Origin: Gammaproteobacteria bacterium
GTDB lineage: Bacteria; Pseudomonadota; Gammaproteobacteria; Steroidobacterales; Steroidobacteraceae
Assembly: GCA_016707425.1 (NCBI GenBank)
Contig: JADJHU010000015.1
Location: forward strand, 682,001 to 746,000
Direction: 5' to 3'
Length of the DNA stretch: 64,000 bases
The position numbers were made by a program, and so were the translations under genes. Every line of letters begins with the position of its first letter. Positions within the stretch are counted from its first letter, which is position 1. The notes beneath the pieces were generated by a model, which searched no databases, had not been told where the DNA came from, and worked only from the letters and a program-made list of their open reading frames with translations. Positions 1 through 9,300 of this stretch are shown here, piece after piece.

Positions 1-597
1 GTGGAGCTCATTGAGTGCGTGCAGTTCGTCGATGTCGCCGTAGAGCACGCAACCCGCGGTGTCCCGGGCGTTCGCGGCCGTCAGTCCGACCTGGCGCTCG
101 AAGGCGACTCGCGTGAGCAGGCCGGTGTCCGCGTCGTGCGCGGTGGTAATGAGCTCGCTGACCCGGGGCGCGAGCTCCTGGAGCCGGCGTGAATCGTCTG
201 CCTGGAAGCGGGTCTGGTCGGCTGTGCGCACGACGGCGAGCATGCCGATGCTGACCTGCAGCGCATCGCACAGCCCGAGAGCGAGCAGGCGCCCACGCAC
301 CGGCCCCTCGCTGTCGGTCCGCAGGCGGTTGCTGCCGCAGGGTCCGGCCGTGCCGCGGGTCCGCTCCAGGAGCTCTGCACCACCGTTTCGGCCGAGCTCT
401 TCGAGCAGCACTCGCGCCTGCTCGTCGCGAATGAAGCAGCGATGCAGGTGGTAACGGGGGGCGATCAGCAGCACGGCGGCGGCGTTCAGGCGCAGAGCGC
501 AGCGCTGCAGCACAGCGGCGAGGTCCACGGGTCTCGAATCGGTGAGAAGTGCCGCGGTCGAGGCTTCGGACAGGGCTTTGGATGCGGCCGGCTGCAT
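1..597 (-). CDS. GAF-GGDEF protein, probable diguanylate cyclase (C-terminus outside window)
   Basis: Reading leftward from an ATG at 597, an uninterrupted frame of 199 codons runs off the window edge. Residues about 15-135 look like a GAF-type sensory domain (predicted hydrophobic strands AAVLLIAP and SIGMLAVVRTAD). This is followed by the start of a GGDEF domain: DADTGLLTRVAFERQ, then the conserved YGDIDELHALNELH strand, where the aspartates normally bind metal and GTP. The GG(D/E)EF signature itself lies beyond base 1, so catalytic competence cannot be judged. Function by family: c-di-GMP synthesis controlled by a cytosolic sensor domain. No strong ribosome binding site precedes the ATG and the frame stays open further upstream, so the start is uncertain. 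Confidence 0.75.
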   Translation of the reverse strand, partial: MQPAASKALSEASTAALLTDSRPVDLAAVLQRCALRLNAAAVLLIAPRYHLHRCFIRDEQARVLLEELGRNGGAELLERTRGTAGPCGSNRLRTDSEGPVRGRLLALGLCDALQVSIGMLAVVRTADQTRFQADDSRRLQELAPRVSELITTAHDADTGLLTRVAFERQVGLTAANARDTAGCVLYGDIDELHALNELH

Positions 598-790
598 GGT
601 GCCGATTCGGGCTTTCTGAGCCGTTGACCCGCTGAACGTAAAGCGCCGCGTCTGCGCCAGTCCGGGAGCTGCTTCGCGGCTCGTGCCCGCGGACGCGTCT
701 GCTGGCGCGCGGAGTCGTGATAATGTGAACGGATTCACGTTGCGCAGAGCCGTCCCCGCGGGGCGCCCGCAGCGGGATCGTACTCGCGGT

Positions 791-1285
791 CTAGCGGTCT
801 GGCGGTCGGGTCGTCCGGTCCATGCCGAGTGCGCCGCTGCGTACCACGTCGCGGAGCTCTGAAGCCGAGCCCAGCTCGCTGATGAAGGCCGTGACCTCCA
901 CTTCGCTGGCCGTGAGCTCGACGATGAAGTTCTCCGCCGCCGGGTCGAGCACGCGCCCACCGGTGCGCGCGATGCATCCCCGCACCCGGTCGACCTGCTC
1001 GGGCCTGACCCGCAGCCTGAGCAGCACGAGCTCGCGCTCGAGGTGCTCACCCAGGGTCATGTCCTCGACGCTCACGACGTCCACCAGCTTGTGCAGCTGG
1101 TTGGCAATCTGCTGGATGACGGCATTCGAGCCCGTGGTGACGAGCGTCAGACGCGAGACCGTCGGGTCGTCGGTGGGGGCGACCGACAGCGATTCGATGT
1201 TGTAGCCGCGGGTGGAAAAGAGGCCGGCGACGCGCGTGAGCGCGCCCGCCTCGTTCTGGAGTCGTATGGCGATGATGTGGCGCAT
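791..1285 (-). CDS. ilvN: Acetolactate synthase small (regulatory) subunit
   Basis: 164-residue protein beginning MRHIIAIRLQNEAGAL, the typical start of the IlvN ACT domain (residues about 2-75, with GYNIESLSVAP and the SRLTLV strand). A C-terminal small-subunit domain follows (LRVRPEQVDRV, FIVELTAS). The length matches the usual 160-170 residues. IlvN activates the large subunit and confers valine feedback inhibition in branched-chain amino acid synthesis. The frame is open further upstream, but the ACT domain begins at this ATG. The gene is transcribed away from ilvB, with 133 bases between the two starts, whereas ilvBN normally forms one operon in proteobacteria. Confidence 0.93.
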   Translation of the reverse strand: MRHIIAIRLQNEAGALTRVAGLFSTRGYNIESLSVAPTDDPTVSRLTLVTTGSNAVIQQIANQLHKLVDVVSVEDMTLGEHLERELVLLRLRVRPEQVDRVRGCIARTGGRVLDPAAENFIVELTASEVEVTAFISELGSASELRDVVRSGALGMDRTTRPPDR

Positions 1286-1311
1286 CGGGCAGCTTCTGGA
1301 CTGGCTCGTGC

Positions 1312-1341
1312 AGAATACCCGATCGCTCCGTCCCGGCCCAA
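1312..1341 (-). promoter_or_regulatory. Candidate sigma-70 promoter for ilvN
   Basis: On the minus strand, TTGGGC (1336-1341) and TATTCT (1312-1317) are separated by 18 bases. They lie 27 to 56 bases upstream of the ilvN ATG in the ilvN/ilvB divergent region. The match to TTGACA/TATAAT is fair. Found by eye only. Confidence 0.35.
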
Positions 1342-1418
1342 GCAGCGGCACCGCCCTCCACCGCCTTGGTGCGATTTGGCTTGCGCGCGCGCGGCTACCT
1401 GATAGGCTTTTCGGTCTC

Positions 1419-3266
1419 ATGAGTGATACGGTGATCATGGCCCGACCGGCCAGCCATCCGCTCGCCGGCCAGCAGATGACCGGCGCGCAGATGATCGTGC
1501 AGGTGCTCGCCGACGAAGGTGTCGGCGCCATCTTCGGCTACAGCGGGGGGGCGATCCTGCCCACCTATGACGCGGTCTTCCTGTACAACGAGGAGCAGCG
1601 CCAGGGCGGCGGACGCCAGATTCCGCTGATCGTGCCGGCGAACGAACAGGGCGCGGGTTTCATGGCGGCAGGCTATGCGCGCGCCACCGGCCGTGTCGGC
1701 GTGTGTCTGGTCACCTCGGGTCCTGGGGCCACCAACACCGTCACGCCGGTGCGCGACTGCATGGCCGACTCGGTCCCGATCATCGTCATCTGTGGACAGG
1801 TGCCGACGGGGGCCATCGGGTCGGACGCCTTCCAGGAGGCGCCGGTGTCTTCGATCATGGGCTCGGTTGCCAAGCACGTGTTCCTGATCACGGACCCCGC
1901 GCGTCTCGAGGCGACCGTGCGCACGGCCTTCGAGATTGCGCGCACCGGACGTCCGGGGCCCGTGGTGATCGACCTGCCCAAGGACGTCCAGAACTGGACG
2001 GGCAGCTTCCGCGGCGAGGGCACGCTGCCGATGCACGGCTTCAGGCGCCGCATGAACGAGCTCACGGGCACCGTGGTCTCTGCAGAGCATGCCGCGCAGT
2101 TCTTCGAGATGCTCGCCGCGTCCGAGCGCCCGCTCATCTACGCCGGGGGCGGCGTGGTGCACTCCGGGGCCTCCCAGGCACTGCGTGAGTTCGTCCAGGC
2201 CTTCGAGCTGCCCGTGGTGAGCACGCTCATGGGCATCGGTGCGATCGATACGACTCACCCGCTCTCGCTCGGCATGCTGGGCATGCATGGCGCGGCGCAT
2301 GCGAACTACGCCGTCGACGACTGCGATTTCCTGATCGCCGTCGGCGCCCGGTTCGACGATCGCGTCGCAGGGGTGCCGGCGCGTTTCGCGGGTAACGCCA
2401 GACGCCTCGCGCATCTCGACATCGATCCGGCGGAGATCAACAAGGTCAAGCATGCGCACTGGAGTCACGTGGGGCTGCTGCCGGAGGCGCTGCAGGCGCT
2501 CACGGCCCATGGGCGCCGCGTCGGCTATTCACGCGACCTGTCGCTATGGCACGCCGAGCTCGCTGAGCTCAAGCGTAACTACGCGATGAACTACGATCGC
2601 GACAGCACGCTCATCCAGCCGTACTACGTGATCGAAGAGATCAACCGCCTGACGCGCGGCGAGGCCATCATCGCCACGGGCGTCGGCCAGCATCAGATGT
2701 GGGCCGCGCAGTACTTCGACTTCAGGTCGCCGCGGCTGTGGCTCACCTCGGGCAGCATGGGCACCATGGGCTTTGGCCTGCCGGCGGCAATCGGTGCACA
2801 GGTCGCCAATCCACAGCGACTGGTCATCGACCTGGACGGGGACGCGAGCATCCGCATGAACATCGGCGAGCTCGAGACCGTCACGACCTACGACCTGCCG
2901 GTCAAGGTCGTCGTGCTCAACAACTTCGGCGATGGCATGGTCAAGCAGTGGCAGAAGCTGTTCTTCAAGGGGCGGCTCGCCGCCTCGGACAAGTCACTGC
3001 ACAAGAAGGACTTCGTCAAGGCCGCGCAGGCCGACGGTTTTCGCTGGGCCCGGCGCCTGGACCGCAAGCAGGACGTGCCGGGCGTGATCGGGGAATTCAT
3101 TCACTTCAAGGGGCCTGCCTTCCTCGAGGTGATGATCGACCCCGATGCGGGCGTCTACCCGATGGTGCCACCCGGGCAGACCTACGATGCGATGATCACG
3201 GGCGACTTCATCACCTCGCGCCGCAAGGCGGCAGCTGGCACTCCCGGAGCCTCGGAGATGTTCTGA
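1419..3266 (+). CDS. ilvB: Acetolactate synthase large subunit
   Basis: 615-residue ThDP enzyme condensing pyruvate (or pyruvate with 2-oxobutyrate) to acetolactate/acetohydroxybutyrate, the first common step of valine, leucine and isoleucine synthesis. The N-terminal ThDP-binding domain carries the catalytic Glu76 in PANEQGAGFMAAGYARATG. The central domain has GARFDDRVAG. The C-terminal domain has a GDGD...NN diphosphate/Mg motif (GDGDASIRMN to VVLNNFGDG). The FLYNEEQRQGGGRQIPL stretch (about 54-70) is longer than the equivalent loop in E. coli enzymes. ATG 1419 was chosen because the open frame upstream to 1212 overlaps ilvN antisense and has no family similarity. ATG 1437 is an alternative. 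A weak -10-like TGATAG lies at 1400-1405. Confidence 0.92.
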   Translation: MSDTVIMARPASHPLAGQQMTGAQMIVQVLADEGVGAIFGYSGGAILPTYDAVFLYNEEQRQGGGRQIPLIVPANEQGAGFMAAGYARATGRVGVCLVTSGPGATNTVTPVRDCMADSVPIIVICGQVPTGAIGSDAFQEAPVSSIMGSVAKHVFLITDPARLEATVRTAFEIARTGRPGPVVIDLPKDVQNWTGSFRGEGTLPMHGFRRRMNELTGTVVSAEHAAQFFEMLAASERPLIYAGGGVVHSGASQALREFVQAFELPVVSTLMGIGAIDTTHPLSLGMLGMHGAAHANYAVDDCDFLIAVGARFDDRVAGVPARFAGNARRLAHLDIDPAEINKVKHAHWSHVGLLPEALQALTAHGRRVGYSRDLSLWHAELAELKRNYAMNYDRDSTLIQPYYVIEEINRLTRGEAIIATGVGQHQMWAAQYFDFRSPRLWLTSGSMGTMGFGLPAAIGAQVANPQRLVIDLDGDASIRMNIGELETVTTYDLPVKVVVLNNFGDGMVKQWQKLFFKGRLAASDKSLHKKDFVKAAQADGFRWARRLDRKQDVPGVIGEFIHFKGPAFLEVMIDPDAGVYPMVPPGQTYDAMITGDFITSRRKAAAGTPGASEMF

Positions 3267-3392
3267 CCGGGCTGCGCGGCTCCCGGCGTGGCCTGCCGCA
3301 GCGGGGATCCGAAGCTGAGCTGCGGCTGATGCGGATGCGGCGACCCGGTCTGTGGCGTAAAAAATCGCCGCGAACCCGTCAGGGAGCCATCC

Positions 3393-6140
3393 ATGGCAAC
3401 GACCGAGCCCAGTTCTTCCGACCAGTCCCGCGCGCTGTGGGCTTCCACGGCCGCGTTCACCGTCTGCTTTGCGGTCTGGACGATCTTTTCCATCATCGGC
3501 ATCCAGATCAAGCAGGATCTGGGCCTGTCCGACACCCAGTTCGGCCTGCTCGTCGGCACGCCGATCCTCACCGGCAGTCTCATCCGGCTGATCCTCGGCA
3601 TCTGGGCCGACCAGTACGGCGGGCGGCGTGTGTACGTGGGTGTGATGCTGAGCGCGGCAGTCGCGACCTGGCTGCTCACTCATGCCTATGACTACACGAC
3701 TTTCCTGATCGCCGCGCTCGGCGTCGGCATCGCAGGCGGCTCCTTCTCCGTCGGTATCGCCTATGTTTCGCGCTGGTATCCCGTGAAGCAGCAGGGCACG
3801 GCGCTCGGCATCTTCGGCGCCGGCAATGTGGGTGCTGCGGTCACCAAGTTCTTTGCGCCGATGGTGATGGTGGCCTTCGGCTGGCAGAGCGTCGCGCAGC
3901 TCTGGGCGGTCGGGCTGGTCGTGATGGCCGTGCTGTTCTGGTTCACGACCCGGGACGATCCGGAGCTCGAGAAGCGCCGCAGGGCGGGGACCAGGCCCGA
4001 TTCCCTCGCCACCATGCTCGAGCCTCTCAAGAACGTGCAGGTCTGGCGCTTCTCGCTGTATTACTTCTTCGTCTTTGGTGCCTTCGTGGCGCTGTCGCTC
4101 TGGCTGCCACGCTATCTGATCGGGGTCTACGGGCTCGACATCCGTGCCGCAGGCATGCTCGCGGCGTTCTATTCGGTGCCCGCGAGCCTGTTTCGCATCT
4201 ACGGCGGCGTGCTCTCGGACAAGTACGGTGCGCGCCGCATCATGTACTGGACCTTCGGCGTCTCGGTCATCTGCACTTTCCTGCTGGCCTATCCGCCGAC
4301 CGACTACGTCGTGCACGGCATCCACGGTCCGATGACCTTCCGGCTCGAGACCGGCCTCTGGGGTTTCATCATCCTGGTGTTCGTGCTCGGCTTCTTCATG
4401 AGCCTCGGCAAGGCCGCGGTCTACAAGCACATCCCGGTGTACTACCCGGGACACGTGGGTGCCGTGGGCGGCATCGTCGGCCTCGTGGGCGGGCTCGGGG
4501 GCTTTGTGCTGCCGATCGCCTTCGGCGCGATGAACGACCTCATGGGCATCTGGCAGAGCTGTTTCGCGCTGCTGTTCCTGGTCGCGGCGGTATCACTCGC
4601 GTGGATGCACATCTCGATCCGCACGATGGAGCGCGAGGCCGCGGGCGAAGTCCTGCGGAAGCTGCCCGAGCTTCCGGAGATGCAGCCGATCCACGAGCCG
4701 CAGCACGTGGGCGCCCTGGGGAGCCACCTGCTCGAGGACTGGCGGCCGGAGGATCGCGACTTCTGGGAAAGCCGTGGCCGTGCGATCGCGAAGCGCAACC
4801 TCTGGCTCTCCGTTCCCTCGTTGCTGCTGTCCTTTGCGGTGTGGATGGTCTGGTCTGTGGTCGTCGCCAAGCTGCCGGCCATCGGTTTCAGGCTGACGAC
4901 CGACCAGCTCTTCTGGCTCGCGGCGCTGCCGGGCCTGTCGGGTGCGACGCTGCGGATCTTCTACTCGTTCGTCGTGCCGATCTTCGGCGGGCGACTGTGG
5001 ACCACGGTGGCCACCTGGTCACTCATGATCCCGGCGCTCGGCATCGGCTTCGCCGTGCAGAATCCCGAGACTCCGTACTGGATCCTGCTCGCACTGGCGC
5101 TCCTCTGCGGCTTCGGTGGCGGCAACTTCGCTTCCTCGATGTCGAACATCTCCTTCTTCTTCCCGAAGTCGGAGAAGGGTCATGCGCTCGCGCTCAACGC
5201 GGGGCTCGGCAATCTGGGTGTCAGTGTCGTGCAGCTCGTCGTGCCGCTGGCGATCACCGTCGGGGTGTTCGGAGCACTGGGCGGTGAGCCGCTGATCGCC
5301 TCGGACGGTGTGGCCCAGAATCAGCCGCTGTGGCTGCAGAACGCGGGCTTCATCTGGGTGCCGTTCATCGCAGCCTCGGCGATCGCGACCTGGTTCGGCA
5401 TGAACGATCTCGCCACGGCCCGGGCGTCCTTCGCCGAGCAGTCGGTCATCTTCCGGCGCCGGCAGAACTGGATCATGTGCTGGCTGTATCTCGGCACCTT
5501 TGGATCCTTCATCGGGTACTCGGCGGCCTTCCCGCTGCTGGCCAAGATCCAGTTCCCGCACGTGCCGGTGCTGAAGATCGCCTTCCTGGGTCCTCTCGTG
5601 GGTGCGCTCAGCCGCTCGCTCACCGGCTGGGTCTCGGATCGCTGGGGTGGCGCGCGCGTCACCTTCTGGGTATTCATCGGCATGGCGGCCGGGGTCTGCG
5701 GGGTGCTGTACTTCCTGCAGGCGCAGAGCTTCGCGGGCTTCTTCGCGATGTTCCTGTTCCTCTTCTTCGTGAGTGGCGTGGGCAATGCCTCCACCTTCCA
5801 GATGATCCCCGCGATCATGCGCCGCGAGATGGACCGGCTCATGCCGCAGCTCAGCGGCGAGGAGCGCACGCGTCAGGCCGAGCGGGAGAGCGCCGCGATC
5901 ATTGGCTTCAGCTCGGCGATCGCCGCCTACGGCGCATTCTTCATCCCGAAGAGCTACGGCACTTCGATCGCGCTCACGGGCGGACCGCAGGCGGCGCTCT
6001 GGTGCTTCTTTGCCTTCTACCTTAGCTGTATCGCAATCACCTGGGCCGTATATACGCGCCCGGGTGGCCTGCTCCACGCCATCGAGCGACGCTCCACTGC
6101 GACGGCACCGGCGCCGGTGGTGGCCCGGGAGACGGCCTGA
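3393..6140 (+). CDS. narK: NarK1-NarK2 fusion: nitrate/nitrite transporter with two MFS domains
   Basis: 915 residues, about twice the usual 400-470 of a NarK protein. Residues about 15-420 form one 12-helix MFS unit (GIQIKQDLGLSDTQFGLL, GSLIRLILGIWADQYGGRR, NarK1-like). A soluble linker about 420-465 (LEDWRPEDRDFWESRG) follows. A second 12-helix unit starts at about 470 (NLWLSVPSLLLSFAVWMVW; nitrate-signature-like GFGGGNFASSMSNISFFFP; NarK2-like). Known fusions, as in Paracoccus, combine nitrate/proton symport with nitrate/nitrite antiport, so this gene likely supplies nitrate to NarG and expels nitrite. AGGGAG sits 7 bases before the ATG. No convincing FNR/ANR box was found in the 126 bases upstream. 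Confidence 0.93.
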   Translation: MATTEPSSSDQSRALWASTAAFTVCFAVWTIFSIIGIQIKQDLGLSDTQFGLLVGTPILTGSLIRLILGIWADQYGGRRVYVGVMLSAAVATWLLTHAYDYTTFLIAALGVGIAGGSFSVGIAYVSRWYPVKQQGTALGIFGAGNVGAAVTKFFAPMVMVAFGWQSVAQLWAVGLVVMAVLFWFTTRDDPELEKRRRAGTRPDSLATMLEPLKNVQVWRFSLYYFFVFGAFVALSLWLPRYLIGVYGLDIRAAGMLAAFYSVPASLFRIYGGVLSDKYGARRIMYWTFGVSVICTFLLAYPPTDYVVHGIHGPMTFRLETGLWGFIILVFVLGFFMSLGKAAVYKHIPVYYPGHVGAVGGIVGLVGGLGGFVLPIAFGAMNDLMGIWQSCFALLFLVAAVSLAWMHISIRTMEREAAGEVLRKLPELPEMQPIHEPQHVGALGSHLLEDWRPEDRDFWESRGRAIAKRNLWLSVPSLLLSFAVWMVWSVVVAKLPAIGFRLTTDQLFWLAALPGLSGATLRIFYSFVVPIFGGRLWTTVATWSLMIPALGIGFAVQNPETPYWILLALALLCGFGGGNFASSMSNISFFFPKSEKGHALALNAGLGNLGVSVVQLVVPLAITVGVFGALGGEPLIASDGVAQNQPLWLQNAGFIWVPFIAASAIATWFGMNDLATARASFAEQSVIFRRRQNWIMCWLYLGTFGSFIGYSAAFPLLAKIQFPHVPVLKIAFLGPLVGALSRSLTGWVSDRWGGARVTFWVFIGMAAGVCGVLYFLQAQSFAGFFAMFLFLFFVSGVGNASTFQMIPAIMRREMDRLMPQLSGEERTRQAERESAAIIGFSSAIAAYGAFFIPKSYGTSIALTGGPQAALWCFFAFYLSCIAITWAVYTRPGGLLHAIERRSTATAPAPVVARETA

Positions 6141-6360
6141 TACGCAAACTACGCAGGGCAGCAGGGCGGCGTTGGTGCTAAAGTCGCGGCCCGCGATCAA
6201 CCGGGTACGCAGCGTCCCGGCTTGTGGGCAGCACAACGTCTCCCAGGCCCTGCACACCCGCCGGGCCGTGGCACCAGACCAGTCGCCTCCAGGCTGACGA
6301 GCTTCGCACTCGCGCACCGCGGCACGAGCGCAGTTGCGCGCTGTCATTGGGGGTTCCCGG

Positions 6361-9300
6361 ATGAGCTATTTCCTCGACCGGCTGCAGTTCTTCAGGCGCA
6401 GCGCGGACACTTTCGCCGATGGTCACGGTGTCACGAAGAGCGAGAGTCGGGGCTGGGAAGATAGCTACCGCGCGCGCTGGCAGTACGACAAGATCGTGCG
6501 CTCGACGCACGGTGTGAACTGCACCGGCTCGTGCAGCTGGAAGATCTACGTCAAGAACGGGCTCGTCACCTGGGAGACGCAGCAGACCGACTATCCGCGC
6601 ACGCGCCCCGATCTGCCGAATCACGAGCCGCGCGGCTGTCCGCGCGGGGCGAGCTATTCCTGGTACCTGTACAGCGCGAACCGTCTGAAGCATCCGCTGG
6701 TGCGCGGCGCGCTGCTGCGCATGTGGCGGGAGGCGCGCAGGACTCTGCCCCCGGTCGAGGCCTGGGCGAGCATCGTCGCCGACCCGGCGAAGGCCAGGGA
6801 GTACAAGTCGCGGCGCGGCATGGGCGGCTTCGTGCGTGTGCGCTGGGACGAGGCCAACGAAATCATCGCCGCGGCCAATCTCCACACGGTCAGGCAGCAC
6901 GGGCCGGACCGCGTGATCGGCTTTTCGCCCATCCCCGCGATGTCGATGGTGTCCTACGCTTCCGGCGCGCGCTATCTGTCGCTCCTCGGCGGCGCGTGTC
7001 TGTCATTCTACGACTGGTACTGCGACCTGCCACCGTCCAGCCCCCAGGTGTGGGGCGAGCAGACCGACGTGCCCGAGTCGGCCGACTGGTACAACAGCCG
7101 CTACATCATTGCGTGGGGATCCAACGTCCCCCAGACGCGTACGCCGGACGCGCACTTCTTCACCGAGGCGCGCTACAACGGCACCAAGACGGTGGCGATC
7201 ACCCCGGACTATTCGGAAGTCGCCAAGCTCACCGACCACTGGCTGCACCCGAAGCAGGGCACCGACGCGGCGCTGGCGTTTGCGATGGGCCATGTGATCC
7301 TCAGGGAATTCCACGTCGACAAGCCCTCGCAGTACTTCACCGACTATTGCCGCCAGTATTCGGACATGCCGCTGCTGGTGCGCCTCGAACGGCGCAGCGA
7401 CGGGCGACTGGCGGCCGAGCGCTTCCTGCGCGCCTCGGATCTCGGGGGCCTCGGCGAGAACAACAATCCCGAGTGGAAGACGCTCGCGATCGACGAGAGC
7501 AGCGGGCAGATCACCGTGCCGAACGGCTCGGTGGGCTTTCGCTGGGGTGAGAAGGGCAAGTGGAACATCGAGGAGAAGGACAGCGCGGGACGTCACACCC
7601 GTCTGCTGCTGTCCCTGAAGGACGCCCGCGACGGCATCGAGTCGGTCAGCTTCCCGTACTTCGGCGGCGTCGAGCATGAGAAGTGGACGGCCTCGAAGTT
7701 CGATGAGGTGCTGGAGCGCAACGTCCCGGTGCGCCGCCTGACCCTGGCGGACGGCCGGGAGTGGGCGGTTGCCACGGTGTACGACCTGCTGCTCGCACAC
7801 TACGGCGTGGATCGCGGCCTCGGCGGTGCCAACGTCGCCAGGGATTACGACGACAACCTGCCCGGCACACCCGCATGGCAGGAGAAAATCACCGGTGTGC
7901 CGCGCCACGACGTGATCGAGATCGCGCGCGAGTTCGCCCGCACGGCCGACAGGACGCGCGGCCGCAGCATGATCATCGTCGGTGCGGCGATGAACCACTG
8001 GTACCACAACGACATGAATTACCGTGGGCTCATCAACATGCTCGTCATGTGCGGCTGCGTCGGCCAGACCGGGGGCGGCTGGGCGCACTACGTGGGCCAG
8101 GAGAAACTCCGCCCGCAGACCGGGTGGCTGCCGCTCGCGTTCGCGCTCGACTGGAGCCGCCCGCCGCGGCAGATGAACGGCACTTCGTACTTCTACATCA
8201 ACTCCGACCAGTGGCGCTACGAGAAGCTCGGCGTCGGGGAAATCCTCTCGCCGCTCGCCGATCCTGCGAAGTACACGGGCTCCATGGTCGATTTCAATCT
8301 GCGTGCAGTGCGCATGGGCTGGCTGCCGAGTGCGCCGCAGCTCAACCGCAACCCGATCGAGATCGTCCGCGAGGCCGAGAGGGCCGGTGTCGCGCCGGTC
8401 GACTACGCGGTGTCCGAGCTCAGGAAGGGCTCGCTGGACTTCGCCTATGCGGATCCGGACGCACCGGAGAATTTCCCGCGCAACATGTTCATCTGGCGCT
8501 CGAACCTGCTGGGTTCCTCGGGCAAGGGGCACGAGTACATGTTGCGCCACATGCTCGGCACGCGGCACGGGTTGCAGGGCAAGGATCTCGGGGAGCGCGG
8601 CGCACAGAAGCCCGAGGAAGTGAAATGGCGCGACGCGGCGCCGGAGGGCAAGCTCGATCTCCTGGTGACGCTCGACTTCCGCATGTGCACGACTGCGCTG
8701 TACTCGGATGTGGTGCTGCCGACGGCCACGTGGTACGAGAAGAACGACCTCAACACTTCCGACATGCACCCTTTCATCCATCCGCTGTCCAGGGCGGTGG
8801 ATCCGGCCTGGGAGGCGCGCAGCGACTGGGACATCTTCAAGGGCATCGCGAGAACGGTCAGCGACCTCGCTCCCGGCGTGCTGGGTGTCGAGAAAGACCT
8901 GGTGCTGGTACCGACCCTGCACGACACGCCGAACGAGCTGTCGATGCCGTTCGACGTGCGCGACTGGAAGAAGGGCGAGTGCGAGCCCGTCCCTGGCAGG
9001 ACCATGCCCGCGATGGCCGTGGTCGAGCGCGACTATCCCAATCTGTACAGGAAGTACACCTCGCTCGGACCTCTGCTCGACAAGTTCGGCAATGGCGGCA
9101 AGGGTCTCAACTGGGATACCAGGGACGAAGTGAAATTCCTCGGTGACCTGAATCACCGCGTGCGCGAGGAGGGCGTGAGTTTCGGGCGTCCCAGCATCGC
9201 GTCCGCCATCGATGCCTGCGAGGTGATCCTCCATCTGGCACCGGAAACGAACGGCCACGTTGCAGTCAAGGCGTGGCAGTCGCTCGGCGAATTCACCGGT

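Noticed and set aside
1212..1418. Upstream extension of the ilvB frame
   Set aside because: It runs antisense through the ilvN start and has no acetolactate synthase similarity; ATG 1419 gives the normal N-terminus.
3335..3360. Possible FNR-like half-site (CTGAT, four bases, ATGCG) before narK
   Set aside because: Only the left half matches the consensus; not enough to call a site.
2994..4454. 486-codon open frame antisense to ilvB/narK
   Set aside because: Low-complexity Asp/Glu/His/Arg composition and no family signature; shadow of narK.
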